A stretch of 60,000 nucleotides of DNA, taken from positions 476,975,657 to 477,035,656 of the forward strand of contig NC_081412.1 in the NCBI RefSeq assembly GCF_030272615.1, given 5' to 3'. Positions 56,496-60,000 of this stretch are shown piece after piece. Numbering within the stretch: the stretch's first letter is position 1; each line of letters starts with the position of its first letter. Position numbers and translations under genes: made by a program. The stretch comes from Cryptomeria japonica. Its lineage: Eukaryota; Streptophyta; Pinopsida; Cupressales; Cupressaceae. The notes below the pieces were generated by a model. The model worked only from the letters and a program-made list of their open reading frames with translations. It did not search any database and was not told the origin of the DNA.

Positions 56496-58136
56496 TGATG
56501 GAAAATGGGTATGGGATAGACTAGCCTAGTCTATGCTCTTTGATCCTCTCCTTGGATCACCAGGTGTTCCAACCACACCCTAGGGTCTCTAGGACTTCCC
56601 TTGCTTGTGGAATCCCCTGACCTTGCCCAATCCACCCACCAACAACATGTGATGCTTCTCCTAAGGTCTCACCTACTCACAAGCTTCAAAAACCCTCACA
56701 TAGGCTAATAAGGGTTTAACTCTTCCTACACCTTCTCAGGTCCTAGCAAGGATAGGACAGGTCTTTGACATAGTTCTCCACCCATTCATGTGCCCCCAAG
56801 AGGTTTTTACCTTCCTATTTGTTACCGATCTGACTATTTTGCTTCTTTCCTACAAAATAGGGCTACAAGGAATGTGCCCAATTAGGCCTCCATTCTGGAC
56901 TTTTAAGGCTCCCTCTTGCAAATGATGCCCAAACTTGTGAAACTCCCCAAAGGGACTTCTATTCATTTGGAAAAGGCTCAAAGGTGAAACTCCCCAAAGG
57001 GACTTCTATTCATTTGGAAAAGGCTCAAAGATTTTCCTAGTTTTGGGCCTCCAAGTGTCTGTACACTGCCCTAGGTGAATTTAGGGGTTTTTTAGGGTTT
57101 CTATGAGGGTTTTTAGGCCTACCAGGGTCACAATGATGGTTTTCTATCTTCACCACCTTGTCTGGATTGGTGGAAGCTCCTCCTTCTCACCAATGATGCT
57201 CCACACACCCCTCTATAACTCCTCCAAAGGGTGTCTCCTTCCTTGTCCTTCCTTGCTCTCACGAACCTCTGCAACCTCAACCCTTCCTAGCTGGGCACAG
57301 TCCAATCTTGCCTAGGAGTGGGTCTTTGAAAGGCCTTCCCTACATCTTCAAGGGCCCTGCTTCCTCTAAGGTACTGTACAGGGTCTGCACTCCTATTCCC
57401 CATGGTTTCATGGTGTTTCCACAATGGGGATAGGAGTTGTCAACCCATTTACACAAAACAGTCCAAAACTAGACAGTAAAGAAGAAATTTGCAAAGTATT
57501 TACAAACACACCAAAACTTGCACAATAAACCTAACCTAAATGCTCAAATGAAAGTATAAACACAATACAAGACTCTCAACATAGTTTAATCTACAAAACA
57601 ATCCATTGTCAATCTTTCAATGCTCCATTTGTGCCGACTGGCAACAAAAACCCAGTCACAGTCAAGGTCTTTACCCTTTGGTCGTACAATCTGACATCCA
57701 ACCCCTCATTTTAGGGTTTGAAACAATATATAATGTCTTTGCCTCGGTTTGTGTGCCAAGGTTAGGGTTCTCCATGCCAAGCTAATGTTATGACCTATTA
57801 GTAGGAAAAGTTGCATGACAACTTTGAAAAGTTGTCATGCAACTTTTTGCAACTTTTGAGCAACTTTTGCAATGTTGCTTTTCTTGACTTTTAGGCCTAC
57901 ATTGGGCTATCCTATGGACACAACGATGCTAAAAGGACCCCAAACTCATCAATGGGCACACATGCCCTCTACTCCAAAAGAAAACTCAACCTAGACTTGT
58001 GAACCTAGGACCTAAACTACGACCTAAACAAGACCAATGAGCTCTTGGCTCTTATTACATTTACATGGCTTCTTAAAGAAGCAAAATCCCAACAAAATCA
58101 AATGGAGGAAGACCTTATAAGGGTGCTCCTACACCA
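56496..58136 (-). repeat. ChrH right (5') LTR, 1641 bp
   Basis: Minus-strand LTR, TGGTGTAGGAGCACCC (58136) to CCATTTTCCATCA (56496). Complete, unlike the left copy. A direct repeat AAACTCCCCAAAGGGACTTC occurs at about 56938 and 56981 (43 bp apart). Palindrome at 57806-57847. Confidence 0.9.
57806..57847. repeat. 42-bp palindrome in ChrH LTR
   Basis: Two perfect 20-bp arms (AAAAGTTGCATGACAACTTT and its complement) around a 2-base GA centre. The other LTR has the same arms at 54286-54305 and 54308-54327 around TC. It lies about 300 bp inside the LTR, in U3. Confidence 0.92.
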
Positions 58137-58141
58137 AACTC

Positions 58142-59145
58142 CCCCATTGAGGCTAAAAATCCCAGCACAACCATCTACAATACCCCTCATCCCACCAAAC
58201 AAACCAACGATCCCATCAGCAGCAGCAATAACATCAATAGCACCATTAGCAACAACAATTGTATCAGAACCCACAACAGTATGTACGACACCAGCACTTC
58301 CTGCAGAAGCAGCAGAGTCAACACTACCGATACTCCCTGTATCGGATTCATTGATCCCCATAATCCTTCCTGCAACACCAATCATTTCAGCTACAAAACC
58401 GGTCACACCTGTAGTGTTTAACTCAAAGGACATCTCAATATGGTATAGTAATCAGATACTGGAAAGTAACTCAGAGACCAACTCTCATGAATGGGAATTT
58501 GATTCCATCCAGCTTAATACTTGAGATGAGGAAGATGCATCACCACCTCCACCTTGTAAGGACATCCCTATTTATGGAGAAGCACAGATAAAGACCTCTT
58601 GGGTTCTTGAGTTGGAAACATCTTCCACAGACCCTACGTCCCATCGTACGCCTGATTCTAATAGGGAGAATACCATCAATGACCTTCACCACAATGTCTT
58701 AACCCTCACTGACACATCTAACGAACTTAACCTAATTGATGAGGTAATGCCCATTATCCATCCAGAACTCATCGAATGGAACCAACCTAATCCCCCATGT
58801 CTCGACCTTTTCCAAAACAATGAGGCAATAATTGACTTTTTGGAACTACGAGATAACATACCCAGTGGGGATCACAAAGCTGGATTTGCCTTTGAACTTA
58901 ATAGTGCAACATACTTCGGGGTAGATGCCAAACCTTTCAGCTGCAAAAATATAACAATAAAACATGGATCTTCCAATGAAAACCACACTGTGGCACTGTT
59001 TGATCCCACAAAAGTAAAAAGAAAGAGCATATCCAATAGTGAAAACCTCTCTAAGGCACTGGAGGATGAAAGGTTTGACATTCTCCCTGCTAGTACACAA
59101 CAAGAATGATCAACAATTCTCATCAAAGAAACAAAAGAATACAAC
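58142..59145 (+). pseudogene. TatG linker between protease and RT (right of ChrH)
   Basis: Resumes the TatG frame after ChrH. A Pro/Ala/Thr-rich run (58142-58440), then acidic segments (EWEFDSIQLNT, a TGA at 58522, TINDLHHNVLTLTD, LIDEVMPIIHPELIEWNQP). The last part corresponds in place to the acidic linker of TatB. TGA at 59107 separates it from RT. Confidence 0.65.
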
Positions 59146-60000
59146 GTGGGGACTCCTGAAACACCTCACCACCTACATCTGGCATCTCTTTTAAATCTCG
59201 AGGAACAACCTAAGTTTGTAGAGTTCTTCCAGAAGCATCAGATCAACTTCGCATGGTCATATGCAGACATGCCTGGGCTTGATCCTAATTTAGTCATGCA
59301 TCACCTCACCATAACAAAAGGAGCCAAACCTGTCAAGTAGAAGCTTCACAAAATGCACTCTCAAATTGCAGTACTAGTCAAAGTAGAACTTAAGAAACTC
59401 CTAGATGTTAGTTTCATTCAACCAATTGATTATGCAGATTGGATATCCAACATTGTGCCCATCGGAAAACCAAATGGGGGCATCTATATCTATACTGACT
59501 TCAGAGATTTGAACAAAGCATGTCCTAAAGATGACATCCCCCTACCAAACATCGACATAATAGTGGACCTAACAGCAGGACATGCCATGCTTTCTCTCAT
59601 GGATGGCTTTTCAGGATACAATCAGATAAAGATCACACCAGAGGATCAACATAAGATGACCTTCACATATCCATGGGGAACATACTACTGGAATGTAATG
59701 CCTTTCAGTCTAAAGAATGTAGGAGTGACCTATCAATGAGCAATGACCACTATCTTCCTTGATATGATGCATACCGTAATGGAAGATTATGTTGATGACT
59801 TATTGGCAAAATCACTAATAAGAGAAGGTCATCTGGAAATATTAGAGAAAATATTTGATAGACTGGAACAATATCATGTTCAACTCAACCCAAAGAAATG
59901 TGTCTTTGGAGTAACCTTAGGGAAGCTTCTAGGGTACATTGTCTCAAGCAAAGGCATTGAGGTTGACCCAGCAAAGGTCAACGCAATTATGGACATGCCA
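59146..60000 (+). pseudogene. pol: TatG reverse transcriptase, cut by the window edge
   Basis: INFAWSYADMPGLDPNLVMHHL, a TAG at 59338, KKLLDVSFIQPIDYADWISNIVPIGKPNGG, FRDLNKACPKDDIPLPNIDIIVD, MDGFSGYNQIKITPEDQHKMTF, a TGA at 59737 (TYQ*AMTT, CGA or CAA type), and the intact active site YVDDLLAKS (59788-59814). Then VQLNPKKCVFGV and LGYIVSSKGIEVDPAKV up to the edge. Nearly colinear with TatB RT at 24110-24890; the two stops are the only lesions seen. Confidence 0.93.

Larger units (their letters stand above)
50915..58141 (-). mobile_element. ChrH: chromovirus (Ty3/gypsy) with internal inversion
   Basis: Outer ends TGATGG... (50920) and ...ACACCA (58136), TSD AACTC (50915-50919, 58137-58141). 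Original orientation is minus: right LTR (56496-58136), primer site (56480-56492), gag and protease run leftward to about 54440. The block from about 51285 to 54436 (RT, RNase H, integrase, chromodomain, purine tract, first 428 bp of the other LTR) is inverted to plus. The left end keeps only the last 330 bp of that LTR. The iMet primer site plus chromodomain assign it to the chromoviruses. Confidence 0.9.
43785..60000 (+). mobile_element. TatG: Tat-like Ty3/gypsy element, right end outside window
   Basis: 5' LTR 43785-45213, primer site 45216, AGCGC array, leader, upstream ORF, gag, protease, G-patch linker, RT; the window ends inside RT. ChrH interrupts the linker (50920-58136). Order and proteins match TatB closely, yet LTR and primer site differ, so it is a separate family of the same clade. 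It carries fewer stops than TatB and keeps DNG in protease and YVDD in RT. Confidence 0.92.

Overview
This is plant nuclear heterochromatin-like DNA made almost wholly of LTR retrotransposons. I see no host protein-coding gene, tRNA or rRNA. The density of nested, CA/TG-bounded elements, the plant-type primer sites (including the TGGTATCAGAGCC initiator-tRNA site) and the plant mobile domain (PMD) point to a seed plant with a large genome, perhaps a gymnosperm; the species cannot be told from sequence alone.

Positions 1-34575 form a four-level nest that I resolved by target-site duplications (TSDs). A copia element (CopA; only its 3' part is in the window) has its 3' LTR split at 2267/34064 by a Tat/Ogre-like Ty3 element (TatB, 2268-34058, TSD ATATC). 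TatB was then split at its 5' LTR/primer-site junction by a copia element (CopC, 3743-16808, TSD CATTT). CopC was split inside its polyprotein by a gag-protease-only Ty3 element (GagD, 6496-13495, TSD GAAGG). Positions 34576-41537 hold unrecognised DNA, a solo LTR of the TatB family (36685-38169, TSD GGTAT), an AT/ATAC microsatellite and a minus-strand copia LTR with its primer site. From 41538, a truncated Tat-like element (TatF: LTR, primer site, leader) is interrupted by another (TatG, 43785 to beyond the window end). TatG is itself split by a chromovirus (ChrH, 50920-58136, TSD AACTC) that carries an internal inversion.

The Tat-like elements hold the most unusual content: (1) arrays of 19-22-bp units with an AGCGC core just after the primer site in all three; (2) a short ORF upstream of gag whose protein is conserved between TatB and TatG; (3) in TatB, a complete antisense gene (TATA box, 25-codon first exon, 1.36-kb intron, PMD exon) whose first intron carries its own AGCGC array, oriented in the sense of the antisense transcript.

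Most coding regions keep their reading frame but carry stop codons that look like C-to-T (or G-to-A) changes at CGA, CAG, CAA and TGG codons, the expected trace of cytosine methylation. No element here appears able to move by itself: TatB RT has YVDN, CopC integrase lacks its second Asp, ChrH integrase has Lys for the catalytic Glu and is inverted, and GagD lacks RT and integrase. TatG looks least damaged, but it has stops and its 3' part lies outside the window.
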